A stretch of 64,000 bases of DNA, from assembly GCF_001269385.1 (NCBI RefSeq), contig NZ_CXOO01000011.1, positions 231,989-295,988 on the forward strand, given 5' to 3'. The DNA comes from Limnohabitans sp. DM1. GTDB lineage: Bacteria > Pseudomonadota > Gammaproteobacteria > Burkholderiales > Burkholderiaceae_C. The translations under genes were made by a program, and so were the position numbers. Below are positions 8,062-16,666 of the stretch, in pieces; position 1 is the stretch's first letter; every line of letters starts with the position of its first letter. Under the pieces are notes generated by a model, which saw only the letters and a program-made list of their open reading frames with translations, was not told the origin of the DNA and did not search any database.

Positions 8062-9239
8062 ACAAAAGATTTCGTCAACCATTCACTTTTGATTCGGTCA
8101 GCAGTAAATATACCCACTATTAACCACACGAAAACATCCGTGAAAAATATTGCCCCACTAAATCCAATAACAAAAAAATAAATAATCATCATCGACAGGT
8201 GATTATCAATGTTATTGAAGGCATGCCTCAATTCACGAAATAGCTTTAAATACACTATCAAGAGAAGAAAAAACCCACCCAGCAGCAAATACGAAAATGG
8301 AGTCACATGAGAATAATGCGTCAAGTGAGCCTCCTCTGAAAAACTATAATCTATAGTAAAAACAGCACCAAAACCAATTCCAAAAAACCAATTAAAGACA
8401 CTATCTCCAAGTCGATCAATTACAGCAATAACGTCATAAAGCCTACCACTGGTTGCCAAATCAATGGCTTTAAGTACATCCTCATTTTCAGCCATGTATT
8501 GAAAAATAATTATATACCTATCAAGCCCCATTCCAAATAGATGGCCGCCAGACTCTTCCCCCGCCACATAGAGCAAAGCCGCAAGCATGACAACCAATGA
8601 TATTATGATAATCCTGCTAATTTTGTTTGAGCTTTTATATAGAAAAATAAAAATAACTACTGTGATTGCAAGTAAAACAGAACGCTTGCCTGTGAAGATA
8701 TTCGCCACATAAAAAACTGCAGCAGAAAAGTATAGTTTCTTGTTTAAGGCATAAAAAATAGGATATGCAAACAAAGCGCCAGCACCAAAATATTCAATAT
8801 ATCCAATTTGCACGAGAGGATAATAAATAGCAACCAGCCCAACAAGCACATACCCAGCTCTTATTGCATATTTATCAATCGTCGCAGAAAGTCTACCAGA
8901 ATTCAATTCAGATCTCACACCATATGAATATGCAAAAATTGGCAGAATAAATGGCAAGAAATGAGCAAAAAATTCTTTTTCTAATTTATTGTTGTGCAAT
9001 CCCACAATCAAGCATATTCCAGCCGAACAACTCAGGAAAAGCAAAAAAATATCTTTGAAAATCTTTTTTTCCTTGACAACCTCTATTAAAACAATGAATA
9101 GAGCTGGATAAAAGAATAATTTAGCATAACCAGCAAATGACTTGCTAACAAACCAGTAAAGCATGTCTCCGAGAATTGAAGTTGCAACTAAGCCGATATA
9201 CAGTTTGGCAATTGTTTTTTCACCAAATATTTCCTTCAC
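8058..9239 (-). CDS. wzy: Wzy-like O-antigen/polysaccharide polymerase (multi-pass membrane protein)
   Basis: About 393 residues with 10 or more hydrophobic segments and a large periplasmic-type loop in the second half (about residues 240-310). The loop ends in HLTHYSHVTPFSYLLLGG, reminiscent of the Wzy/WaaL loop. FTGKRS (near 170) and SGRLYD (near 260) are also seen in Wzy proteins. The DNA is clearly AT-rich, typical of wzy. I chose a GTG at 9239, with AAAGAGA upstream and ten bases after the pseI stop; a TTG at 9260 is less likely. Assignment rests on topology, context and these short motifs, since Wzy proteins are poorly conserved. Confidence 0.75.
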   Translation of the reverse strand: MKEIFGEKTIAKLYIGLVATSILGDMLYWFVSKSFAGYAKLFFYPALFIVLIEVVKEKKIFKDIFLLFLSCSAGICLIVGLHNNKLEKEFFAHFLPFILPIFAYSYGVRSELNSGRLSATIDKYAIRAGYVLVGLVAIYYPLVQIGYIEYFGAGALFAYPIFYALNKKLYFSAAVFYVANIFTGKRSVLLAITVVIFIFLYKSSNKISRIIIISLVVMLAALLYVAGEESGGHLFGMGLDRYIIIFQYMAENEDVLKAIDLATSGRLYDVIAVIDRLGDSVFNWFFGIGFGAVFTIDYSFSEEAHLTHYSHVTPFSYLLLGGFFLLLIVYLKLFRELRHAFNNIDNHLSMMIIYFFVIGFSGAIFFTDVFVWLIVGIFTADRIKSEWLTKSFV

Positions 9240-9249
9240 GAAATTCTCT

Positions 9250-10302
9250 TTACAAATCAAAAATACTGGTTGTGACTGGAGTATTGGCGCTCACGCACTT
9301 CTTTAGTTTCCTACCGATCACATCTTCATAATATCTTGGTGCCAACCCGTAACCGGGCCTAACGCTTCTAACCATGTCAGGTGTGATGATGTCCCCTGCT
9401 TGGCCTGACCGCACAAAATAAAGAGAACGCCGGAATTTGACATTGCCGGTCTCACTCGACTTTTGGCTGTAATCTACTTTCCCAATGGCTTGCCATGCGA
9501 TGCGAGCCGAGGCACACAATGCTGATAATTCAGCAGGCTCCAAAGAGAAACTGTCATCAGGCCCACCTCCGTTGCGATTCAAAGTGAAGTGCTTTTCAAC
9601 GATACAGGCCCCCAAGGCCACACTGGCAATAGCAGTGGTGTTGTCAATCGTATGATCAGACAACCCCGTGACCACCCCAAAGCGCTGAGTCATGTCGGAA
9701 ATTGTTTTGAGGTTGTAGTCAGAAGCTGGAGCAGGATAAGCACTGACACAGTGCAAGATGGCCAGTTGGGTACAGCCGCCACTGCGGGCAGCATCAATGG
9801 CTTCTTGAATTTCGGTCTTGTCCGCCATGCCCGTGGAAATAATCATGGGCTTTTTGGTGCTTGCCACGTACTTAATGAGTGGAATATCCACCGCTTCAAA
9901 TGAAGCGATTTTGTAAGCTGGCGTATTGAGATCTTCTAGCAGGTCTACGGCCGTGAAATCAAACGGCGAGCTGAAAATTGTTATTCCAAGTTTTCGGGCA
10001 TGTTCAAAGAGTGGCACATGCCATTCCCAAGGCATATGGGCTTCTTGATACAGATCGTAAAGAGTCCGCCCATCCCATAATCCGCCATGGATTCGGAATG
10101 CCTCATCATCGCATTTCAGGGTAATCGTGTCTGGCGTATAGGTTTGTAGCTTGATCGCATCGGCGCCTGCTTTTTTTGCTTCTTCAATGATGCGCAGGGC
10201 TGTTTGCAAGCTGCCATTGTGGTTGGCTGAAAGTTCCGCGATGATGTAGGGGGGGTATTCATTCCCGATCGGGCGCTGATTGATATTAATTTTATACGTC
10301 AT
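9250..10302 (-). CDS. pseI: Pseudaminic acid synthase (NeuB family)
   Basis: A 350-residue NeuB-family enzyme that condenses phosphoenolpyruvate with 2,4-diacetamido-2,4,6-trideoxy-L-altrose to form pseudaminic acid. Diagnostic blocks are YIIAELSANHNGSLQ (about 19-33), ADAIKLQTYTPDT (about 46-58), FSSPFD (about 115), GLSDHT (about 216) and VEKHFTL (about 236). The C-terminal SAF/antifreeze-like domain spans about 285-350 (RRSLYFVR..GDIIT). AELSANHN and KLQTYTPDTIT fit PseI better than LegI or NeuB. It lies directly downstream of pseH and upstream of the wzy-like gene. Confidence 0.93.
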   Translation of the reverse strand: MTYKININQRPIGNEYPPYIIAELSANHNGSLQTALRIIEEAKKAGADAIKLQTYTPDTITLKCDDEAFRIHGGLWDGRTLYDLYQEAHMPWEWHVPLFEHARKLGITIFSSPFDFTAVDLLEDLNTPAYKIASFEAVDIPLIKYVASTKKPMIISTGMADKTEIQEAIDAARSGGCTQLAILHCVSAYPAPASDYNLKTISDMTQRFGVVTGLSDHTIDNTTAIASVALGACIVEKHFTLNRNGGGPDDSFSLEPAELSALCASARIAWQAIGKVDYSQKSSETGNVKFRRSLYFVRSGQAGDIITPDMVRSVRPGYGLAPRYYEDVIGRKLKKCVSANTPVTTSIFDL

Positions 10303-10328
10303 GGTGGGCCATCAAGGATCAGGTGTGT

Positions 10329-10853
10329 TTATGAAAAGTAGCGGGGGTTCAGGCATGCAACACAAATGCGGTCTTCAGGTTGGTCATTCACCCAGTAAAA
10401 GCCTTTCATGGTGGCTTCAATAAACCATCCGGCCTTGGTGTAAGCCTTTATTGAAGAGATATTGCTGGCGTACATGCCGCCTTGTAAACGACGAATATCG
10501 TAATGGTTAAAGGCAACCTGGTTAGCGAGCATGATCGCCTGGCTTGCCAAGCCCTTGCCAAGGTAGGTGCGATTGCCAATGAGGCACACAAGGTCGGAGG
10601 TCTTGTTGCGCAGGTCGAACGGTCCGATCTTGACGTTCCCGATTTTCTGTCCTGCTTCGTTGAGAATGCAATGGTAGTACCAACGTTGTGATTCGATGCC
10701 CTCTTTAAAGTCCTTGACCAAAAGCTCACGGCTAAAGGTGCGGCCACTGCCTGTGAAATAGTTGAGATGGCCGTCACTGTTCACGTACCAGCTGCAATAT
10801 TCGTCGTCAATGTCATTCAATTGAACGGGCCTTAATGTGATTTCAGTATTCAT
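10329..10853 (-). CDS. pseH: GNAT-family N-acetyltransferase, PseH type
   Basis: A 174-residue GNAT protein. LGKGLASQAI around residue 97 matches the acetyl-CoA pyrophosphate-binding motif. PseH acetylates the C4 amine of UDP-4-amino-4,6-dideoxy-beta-L-AltNAc. The gene sits between pseG and pseI, four bases after the pseG stop, where PseH is expected. No other acetyltransferase is present in the cluster. Length and position agree with the role; sequence alone would support only GNAT. Confidence 0.85.
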   Translation of the reverse strand: MNTEITLRPVQLNDIDDEYCSWYVNSDGHLNYFTGSGRTFSRELLVKDFKEGIESQRWYYHCILNEAGQKIGNVKIGPFDLRNKTSDLVCLIGNRTYLGKGLASQAIMLANQVAFNHYDIRRLQGGMYASNISSIKAYTKAGWFIEATMKGFYWVNDQPEDRICVACLNPRYFS

Positions 10854-10857
10854 GGGT

Positions 10858-11952
10858 TTATCTCAACAATTGGGCAATGATTTGCTGGGAGCCAAGGTTT
10901 TTGCATAGCTTGGCGGCGTGATCGGACAGATGTTTCAGGGTCTGGGGCTTGTGAAAGAGGTTTTGCATCAAGCCGGGCAGGCGCTGGGGGATGTCTGCGG
11001 GCAGGCCGATGCTGAGGGCGGCTTGTTGGTATTCCAAAGCTTGGCATGCGGGTTGTTGGTTGGCAGCCAAAACGACCATTAACGTGGGTAGACCCATGTG
11101 GCAGCGCTCCCATGAGGTGCTGCCCGCCGCGCCAATGGCAAGGTCGCTGTCTGCCATGAGTTGGGCCATTTTGCTGGCGTTAACTACGACACGGGTGGCA
11201 TAGGGCATGTGCGCGGCAACGGCTCTAACCTTGTCCATGTGAGGGGCGCCCCCCCCCATCACAACAGTGATTTCGGTGCTGCCTGGCATTGGGGTGGCTT
11301 CCAGGGTGCGCAAGACCAAGCTGGTGGCATCATCATTGTCAATACCGCCCATGCTGATGAGGATGCTATGCAACTGTGCCGTTGCGCGCCTTGCCAAGCT
11401 GTAAGGCCGCAGCTGGGTGAATTCGCTGCGCAACAACAAAAAATCAGCACCAGCTAACACCTTGCACTCGGTGCCGACCCAGGGGGCATAGTCGCTGGCC
11501 TGGCGACCAAGGTTTTGATCGAGAAGCAGGTGACAGTGGTGGTGACGGTTGGCAAGATCGTCAATGACCATCAAAGTCAGGCGCGGGTGTTGGCGTTGTA
11601 TGAATTGCTCCCAATCTCGATCAAGCGCATAGTGGTCGATGATGAGCCAGTCAAGGTGGAGCGTTTTAATCAGGTCTAAGGTTTGCTGGGCATCGGTTGT
11701 CCAGTCAGCACCCAACCATTGCGCGTAGGTGGCTGGAATTGAACCAGGAACCGGAGATGAAACTGCGGGCAAGTGATGAACAGCAAAACCGAGATCCTGA
11801 ATTTTTTGGATGAGATGACCGGGGTGTTCACGACAGATGAAGTGGCATTGATGGCCTTCGGCCCGCAACGAATCGGCCAGAGTCAGGCAGCGCATGACGT
11901 GGCCTGTGCCGATGTGGAGCGACGCATCGACGCGAAACGCAAATTTCTTCAT
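10858..11952 (-). CDS. pseG: UDP-2,4-diacetamido-2,4,6-trideoxy-beta-L-altropyranose hydrolase
   Basis: A 364-residue GT-B-like nucleotide-sugar hydrolase of the PseG family. The N-terminal signature RVDASLHIGTGHVMRCLTLA (7-26) contains the conserved GTGH, and a second block GAAGSTSWERCHMGLP (about 276-291) binds the nucleotide. It removes UDP to release the free hexose for PseI. I chose the ATG at 11952, which overlaps the pseF stop as ATGA (11949-11952); the frame stays open upstream only because it shadows pseF. A run of nine G (minus strand, 11249-11257) encodes the Gly-Gly-Gly of VVMGGGAPH and could be slippage-prone. Confidence 0.92.
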   Translation of the reverse strand: MKKFAFRVDASLHIGTGHVMRCLTLADSLRAEGHQCHFICREHPGHLIQKIQDLGFAVHHLPAVSSPVPGSIPATYAQWLGADWTTDAQQTLDLIKTLHLDWLIIDHYALDRDWEQFIQRQHPRLTLMVIDDLANRHHHCHLLLDQNLGRQASDYAPWVGTECKVLAGADFLLLRSEFTQLRPYSLARRATAQLHSILISMGGIDNDDATSLVLRTLEATPMPGSTEITVVMGGGAPHMDKVRAVAAHMPYATRVVVNASKMAQLMADSDLAIGAAGSTSWERCHMGLPTLMVVLAANQQPACQALEYQQAALSIGLPADIPQRLPGLMQNLFHKPQTLKHLSDHAAKLCKNLGSQQIIAQLLR

Positions 11953-12668
11953 GAGCCGCCGCTGACAGATGGCGTCTGTCGCACAGTGGCGAAAGCCTGG
12001 GCCATGATGAGGTCGTCCTGGTCGTCGATGTCCACTGCAGATATGTGGTGCATCGCGTGAAACACATGCTCTGGAGCGTAAAAGGTTCCGTGTTGCTTGA
12101 GCGCGGATGTACTCGCAATCCAGATGGCGCCAGTGGGGCAATACAGTGGGGGCAGATCTTGGGAACGGGAATCCCGAATCTCTGGGAAGGCGTATGTGGG
12201 TTTGCCTTCAGGGCTTAATTGCACGGCCCACCATGGGTTCATCCAGCCAAACTTGAAGCAACTAATTTGAGCCGGTGCACCAGATTGCTCAAAGTGCAAT
12301 AGGGCGTCTTGTATATCCCCATGATGTCGCAGCGGGCAGTTGGCCATAAGTTGGGTAACGCAGGTGTACGCATCCCCCCAGTGTTGCTCGGCTTGCTTCA
12401 GCGCGGCCAAGGTGGCTTCACTCGAAGTAGCCTGGTCATCAAATGCAGCTTGTCTCAAGAACGGTACTTGAGCGCCTGCTTGTAGGGAAACTTGCCTAAT
12501 TTCTTCGTCGTCGGTTGATACCAATACCTTGGAAAACATTCCACTTTCCAGAGCGGCCTCAATGGTCCATGCAATCATGGGCTTGCCATTGAAGGGCATG
12601 ATATTTTTCCTTGGTAGCCTTTTGGATCCACCTCGGGCAGGAATAATAGCGATTCTGTGCTGCTGCAT
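11949..12668 (-). CDS. pseF: Pseudaminic acid cytidylyltransferase
   Basis: A 239-residue CMP-sugar synthetase of the NeuA/PseF family. It shows the CTP-binding signature IPARGGSKRLPRKN (9-22), SxxTDDEEI near 51-56 and the acidic VDIDDQDDL near the C-terminus. It activates pseudaminic acid to CMP-Pse. IPARGGSKRLPRKNI and CPTGAIWIA are usual in PseF. Its stop overlaps the pseG start. The upstream neighbour is an SDR gene, 33 bp away, part of an unusual three-oxidoreductase block. Confidence 0.92.
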   Translation of the reverse strand: MQQHRIAIIPARGGSKRLPRKNIMPFNGKPMIAWTIEAALESGMFSKVLVSTDDEEIRQVSLQAGAQVPFLRQAAFDDQATSSEATLAALKQAEQHWGDAYTCVTQLMANCPLRHHGDIQDALLHFEQSGAPAQISCFKFGWMNPWWAVQLSPEGKPTYAFPEIRDSRSQDLPPLYCPTGAIWIASTSALKQHGTFYAPEHVFHAMHHISAVDIDDQDDLIMAQAFATVRQTPSVSGGS

Positions 12669-12701
12669 TTTTTATTATTTGAGTCGCGGATTAAAAATTG
12701 A

Positions 12702-13475
12702 CTACCAGAGACTCCAGCCCCCATCGGCGTGCAGTGTGTGACCGGTCATGCTCATGGTAGGGTAATTTATAAGCATGTCAATCGGATTAATAATTTCCTC
12801 CTCCTGAAGCATGCGCTTAATAGGGCTAAGAGCAGCGTAGCGCTGTTTGAAATCTTCGCTCACCCGCCCCTGCACACCACCATACGATACACAGTTGACC
12901 TGAATTTGGAGGCTGGCCAAGCGAATGGCCATTTCTTTTGTGAGATGCACCAAAGCAGCTTTGGCAACGCTGTAATGAATAGCAGATTCTATTTGAGGTT
13001 GGTCGTACAGATTGATGTTGGCGGCAACGGTACCATATTGAGATCCGATGTGAATGATTTGTTTCAGGTGCTCACTTTGATTTTCGACAAGTGACATACT
13101 AAGCTGGTAGGGTATGACCACGTCGACCACAAACTCTTGTGTGAAGTTGTATGCGCTAACAACGCCATTGGGTTCGGTTTTAAGATATTCAATGCTTCGT
13201 GCATTGTTAATTATGTGGCTGATTCTGATGTCTTTTAATTCGAGAATATCGCAAATTTTGCTTGCCCCCCCGGGCTGAGCCAAGTCAAATTCAATGCCCG
13301 TGAAATTCTTGTTAAATTGACTAGGGGCGATGCCAAGTTGACTTGGGAGGTCTGCTAATTTGGCTTGACTGCGGCTGAGTCCGATGACGTGGTGGCCTTG
13401 CATCATGAAATGTTTGGTGAGAACCTTGCCAAATTTTCCAGTTGCGCCCGTCAATAATATGTGCAATTGACTCAT
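12702..13475 (-). CDS. Short-chain dehydrogenase/reductase of the nonulosonic-acid cluster
   Basis: A 257-residue classical SDR with cofactor motif TGATGKFG (9-16), an IINNARS block (about 87-93), a catalytic Ser in IHIGSQYG (about 147-151), YSVAK as the Tyr-x3-Lys pair (about 168-172) and a C-terminal HTLHADGGWS. It is therefore probably active and NAD(P)-dependent. Related SDRs (PtmA-like) occur in flagellin-glycosylation and nonulosonic acid clusters. The start overlaps the preceding oxidoreductase stop (ATGA, 13472-13475), so the two are coupled. The substrate is unknown; a tailoring step on pseudaminic acid or a precursor is inferred from context only. Confidence 0.85.
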   Translation of the reverse strand: MSQLHILLTGATGKFGKVLTKHFMMQGHHVIGLSRSQAKLADLPSQLGIAPSQFNKNFTGIEFDLAQPGGASKICDILELKDIRISHIINNARSIEYLKTEPNGVVSAYNFTQEFVVDVVIPYQLSMSLVENQSEHLKQIIHIGSQYGTVAANINLYDQPQIESAIHYSVAKAALVHLTKEMAIRLASLQIQVNCVSYGGVQGRVSEDFKQRYAALSPIKRMLQEEEIINPIDMLINYPTMSMTGHTLHADGGWSLW

Positions 13476-14365
13476 TGGAGCTCACCAGCCTCCAGCAAAT
13501 AAATTGATCTTAGAACCTGGTCTGTACTGGTTTTGATGCTTTTTTCAGCAATGCCTGCAACAAAGTCGGCCAAAGCGTTTTTAAAGGCCATGAAGGTGTT
13601 TTGAAATTGCAACTGCACGCACCCGTTTGAACCGGCAATGTCGATAACGATGGGCACGGGGGTGTCGCCCATAACACTCAAGTGAACCTGTGCGCCAGAT
13701 TCGTGCAATGCATGGAGACTTGTGATGTGTTTTGATCGGGTGATCTGTGGTGTGCTAAAGGTACCCTGGTCACCAAGTATATTGAGAACAGGATCAATGA
13801 TATGAATAGCATATTTATTCCAGTCTTTGGGTACAGTCGCGTGTACATACCGAATGTCTCCCACTCTTTGACGATCAACTGGGCTGAGTTGCAGCTCGGG
13901 CGCATACCGTAGGGCGGAGCACGAAAACAACTGACCCGGGTATTGCTGCAACGACAACAATGTTTTGGCATGGGCAAGCGTCAACGCCAAGGGTTTGTCG
14001 ATATAAATAGGCATGCCCGCTTTCAAAAAAGGGGATGCGAATTGCACATGGTTCTCAGCATCGTCTCGTGCTAACAAAACAGCTTCTACTTGGCCAATCA
14101 AGTCGGTGTAATGGTTGACGATATGGGGAATCAGGCTGGCTTGCGCTACTTTTTTCGATAAGGCAAGGTCTTGAGTCCAGATATGCGTGACTTGGGCGCC
14201 CTGAATACCGTCCTCAGGAAAATTTTGCTTTTCCAAGTACCGTGGAATACCGGGAAACCCACAGCCCTCCATGGCACTGGAGTTGTAGCCATTAAAAATG
14301 GCAGACCACGAGTAGGGATGACCATTACCTGGAGAAAGACCAATAACGCCAAGACGAAGCGTCAT
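13472..14365 (-). CDS. Gfo/Idh/MocA-family oxidoreductase of the nonulosonic-acid cluster
   Basis: A 297-residue protein with an N-terminal Rossmann start (LRLGVIGLSPGNGHP) and the family block MPIYIDKPLALTLAHAKTLL (about 118-137), where the EKP/DKP lysine lies. DWNKYAIHIIDPVL (about 182-195) carries the histidine of the catalytic region. This supports an NAD(P)-dependent sugar oxidoreductase. The first loop (GxSPGNGHPYSW) departs from the usual GxGxxG, so cofactor handling may be atypical. I chose the ATG at 14365 because it overlaps the upstream aldo/keto reductase stop (ATGA). The substrate is unknown. Confidence 0.83.
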   Translation of the reverse strand: MTLRLGVIGLSPGNGHPYSWSAIFNGYNSSAMEGCGFPGIPRYLEKQNFPEDGIQGAQVTHIWTQDLALSKKVAQASLIPHIVNHYTDLIGQVEAVLLARDDAENHVQFASPFLKAGMPIYIDKPLALTLAHAKTLLSLQQYPGQLFSCSALRYAPELQLSPVDRQRVGDIRYVHATVPKDWNKYAIHIIDPVLNILGDQGTFSTPQITRSKHITSLHALHESGAQVHLSVMGDTPVPIVIDIAGSNGCVQLQFQNTFMAFKNALADFVAGIAEKSIKTSTDQVLRSIYLLEAGELQ

Positions 14366-15249
14366 TTCAGATTCCAAATACTCGGGTCGATGAATTCGGT
14401 ATCGTCGCAATCGAGGCCCGTTGCATTAAATGATGGTGCATCCTGACTAAACCGAATGGCATTTTCAAATTGTTGGGTGTTTTCAACGCCCACAATGACT
14501 TGGTCTATTTCTGCAATATTGCTCACAAATGCAATCGCAGCTTGGGCCGGGCTGAGGTTTTGCTCTTTAAGTCGGTGATGCCATTCGTTCAATTGAGGCA
14601 TAATCGGTTCGAAATAAGCAGGAATTTTTGATAAGGGCATCAACAAAAGACCTTGCAGATAAGCTGAGCGAGCATGGATTTCTACACCCAGATCTTTCAT
14701 CATTTTGAGAGTGCCATTTTTGATGAGACGCTGATCAAGCACATTGATAGGCACCTGTACCAAATCAGGCGTAAAAAAGGTGATGATGGCGTCCAATTGT
14801 TCTTTTCTATAAATAGACACGCCGACCTTATCCACTAGCCCTTGCTCTTTAAGTTGACGCAATGCCTCAGCAATCTGTGGTCCTTGTGGACCGAGAAGAT
14901 CATCTGCATGGTGCACCAAATATCCATAGAGCTTGGGAATTTTCAGCTTGGTCAACGATTCACGAATCGCCATATTCAAAAATTGGGAGGCAGTCTCTCC
15001 ATCGGGCATTGATGAGCAATGAGGGGTTTTTGAAACTATTTGAAAATCCCCTACGCCCTGTTGCCCTAGCTTGCTTTCAGAGTCCCCATAGAGGCTGGCC
15101 GTATCAATGGTTTTAACACCATGGGCCAGGGCGCTATAAATGATGGAGCTGATTTCGGCATCAGGGGTTTGACCTGATGTATTGGACACACCATACTCAA
15201 GCCCCCACTGTACACTGCCCAGTCCGATTTTTGAATTATTGAAATGCAT
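14362..15249 (-). CDS. Aldo/keto reductase of the nonulosonic-acid cluster
   Basis: A 295-residue (beta/alpha)8 aldo/keto reductase. LGSVQWGLEYGVSN starts the barrel. The catalytic tetrad can be placed as Asp and Tyr in TIDTASLYGDSE (about 48-59), Lys in IVSKTPH (about 74) and His in YLVHHADD (about 113). GVSIYRKEQL and an IVGVENTQQFENA block contribute to NADPH binding. It lies 11 bp downstream of pseC and overlaps the next gene. Aldo/keto reductases occur in some flagellin-glycan and O-antigen clusters, but the reaction is not known to me. Confidence 0.85.
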   Translation of the reverse strand: MHFNNSKIGLGSVQWGLEYGVSNTSGQTPDAEISSIIYSALAHGVKTIDTASLYGDSESKLGQQGVGDFQIVSKTPHCSSMPDGETASQFLNMAIRESLTKLKIPKLYGYLVHHADDLLGPQGPQIAEALRQLKEQGLVDKVGVSIYRKEQLDAIITFFTPDLVQVPINVLDQRLIKNGTLKMMKDLGVEIHARSAYLQGLLLMPLSKIPAYFEPIMPQLNEWHHRLKEQNLSPAQAAIAFVSNIAEIDQVIVGVENTQQFENAIRFSQDAPSFNATGLDCDDTEFIDPSIWNLK

Positions 15250-15260
15250 GCAGTCAGTTC

Positions 15261-16442
15261 TTAAAAAATAGTCTGATAGCCCGTTGGGTAAGGCTTTTCG
15301 AAGTGCTTGACTATCTCTTTTTGCTGTAATTCTGTCAATCCAGGATAAATGGGAAGAGTGATGGCTTCTGAATAGTATTTTTCCGCTTCTGGATAATCAT
15401 CTGGTTTGTACCCCATTTTCGCATAATAGGGCTGCCTATATATTGGAATGTAATGTAAATTAACACCAATTCCGCTGTCACGCAAGCGAACAAACATCTC
15501 TTTATGGGTGATATTTTTTTGGTCAGGCCTGACCCTTACCACATACAAATGAAACGCAGAATAATTTGTTTCGCCCTGATACGGGGTGACGATATTGATA
15601 TCTTTAAAAAGATCAGCATATTTATCGGCAATTTTATGTCGTTCACTAACAAAATCGTCGAGCCTCTTGAACTGGCTCAGGCCCAAAGCGCCCTGCATAT
15701 CCGTCATCCGATAGTTGTAACCTAATTCGATCTGCTCGTAATACCAAGGTCCATCAGGCTCCTTGGTCATGGTCTGTGTGTCTCGATTAATACCGTGACT
15801 TCTGAGACGTGCCATCTTGGCGCCTATTTCAGCATCGTTAGTGAGGGCCATACCACCTTCACCTGTAGTGATGATTTTCACTGGATGAAAGCTAAAAACA
15901 GTGATTTGACTGTATTCACAATTACCAATTGGCTTACCAAGGTACTTTCCACCGATTGCGTGTGAAGCATCTTCGATGATACTGAAACCGTATTCCTTTG
16001 AAAGTTTGTGAATGGCTTGCATGTCGCAACTTTGCCCGCACAAATGGACTGGTATCACTACTTTGGGCAACACGCCTTCTTTCTTCGCTTCAATTAATTT
16101 TTTCTCTAATTTTTGTGGGCACATATTGTAAGTTTTCGCGTCAATATCCACAAAATCAACTTGAGCCCCACAATACAGAGCACAATTAGCACTCGCGACA
16201 AAACTTATTGGAGAAGTCCATACACGATCTTTTGCTTGCACACCAAGCGCTAAACATGCAATATGCAAGGCGCTAGTCGCACTGTTTACCGCAAATGCAT
16301 AGTTGACATTGCAATACTGGGCGATTGCAGCCTCAAACTCAGGGACCACAGGCCCTTGCGTTAAAAAATCAGATTGCAGTACTTCACTGACTGCCTTAAT
16401 GTCTTCCTCGCTTATATTTTGTCGACCATATGGTATTTGCAT
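15261..16442 (-). CDS. pseC: UDP-4-amino-4,6-dideoxy-N-acetyl-beta-L-altrosamine transaminase
   Basis: A 393-residue PLP-dependent DegT/DnrJ/EryC1 aminotransferase. The N-terminus (IPYGRQNISEEDI), VHLCGQSCDM (132-141), IEDASHAIGGKY and FSFHPVKIITTGEGG with the PLP lysine at 189 are PseC signatures. It transfers an amino group from glutamate to C4 of the UDP-4-keto-L-arabino-hexosulose. It is the first gene of the operon, with AAGGA just upstream of the ATG and an AT-rich upstream region. A pseB normally precedes pseC; here there is only a decayed transposase. Confidence 0.95.
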   Translation of the reverse strand: MQIPYGRQNISEEDIKAVSEVLQSDFLTQGPVVPEFEAAIAQYCNVNYAFAVNSATSALHIACLALGVQAKDRVWTSPISFVASANCALYCGAQVDFVDIDAKTYNMCPQKLEKKLIEAKKEGVLPKVVIPVHLCGQSCDMQAIHKLSKEYGFSIIEDASHAIGGKYLGKPIGNCEYSQITVFSFHPVKIITTGEGGMALTNDAEIGAKMARLRSHGINRDTQTMTKEPDGPWYYEQIELGYNYRMTDMQGALGLSQFKRLDDFVSERHKIADKYADLFKDINIVTPYQGETNYSAFHLYVVRVRPDQKNITHKEMFVRLRDSGIGVNLHYIPIYRQPYYAKMGYKPDDYPEAEKYYSEAITLPIYPGLTELQQKEIVKHFEKPYPTGYQTIF

Positions 16443-16666
16443 TTTTTTCCTTAATTTTTGGCGAAATAATTGGGATGTGCAGATATTTTTATATTTTTTT
16501 GATCTGAGCCGGTGAGTAAAGGTCTATTTTTCAACCATAACGCCAGAAGGCTGCAGAAATAATCAGTACCTCAGAGGCGCCGCTTGCCCCGAAGAGCTAT
16601 TTTGGGATTTTGATTTCGCATTTTTAAATCGCGGTGTCTGGGGGCCTTCAAAACCGCGTTTTGACA

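Noticed and set aside
9250..16442. Legionaminic acid (Leg) rather than pseudaminic acid pathway
   Set aside because: PseC (CGQSCDM, FSFHPVKIITTGEGG), PseG, PseH and PseI signatures fit Pse; no LegB, LegF/PtmE-type nucleotidyltransferase or LegG seen.
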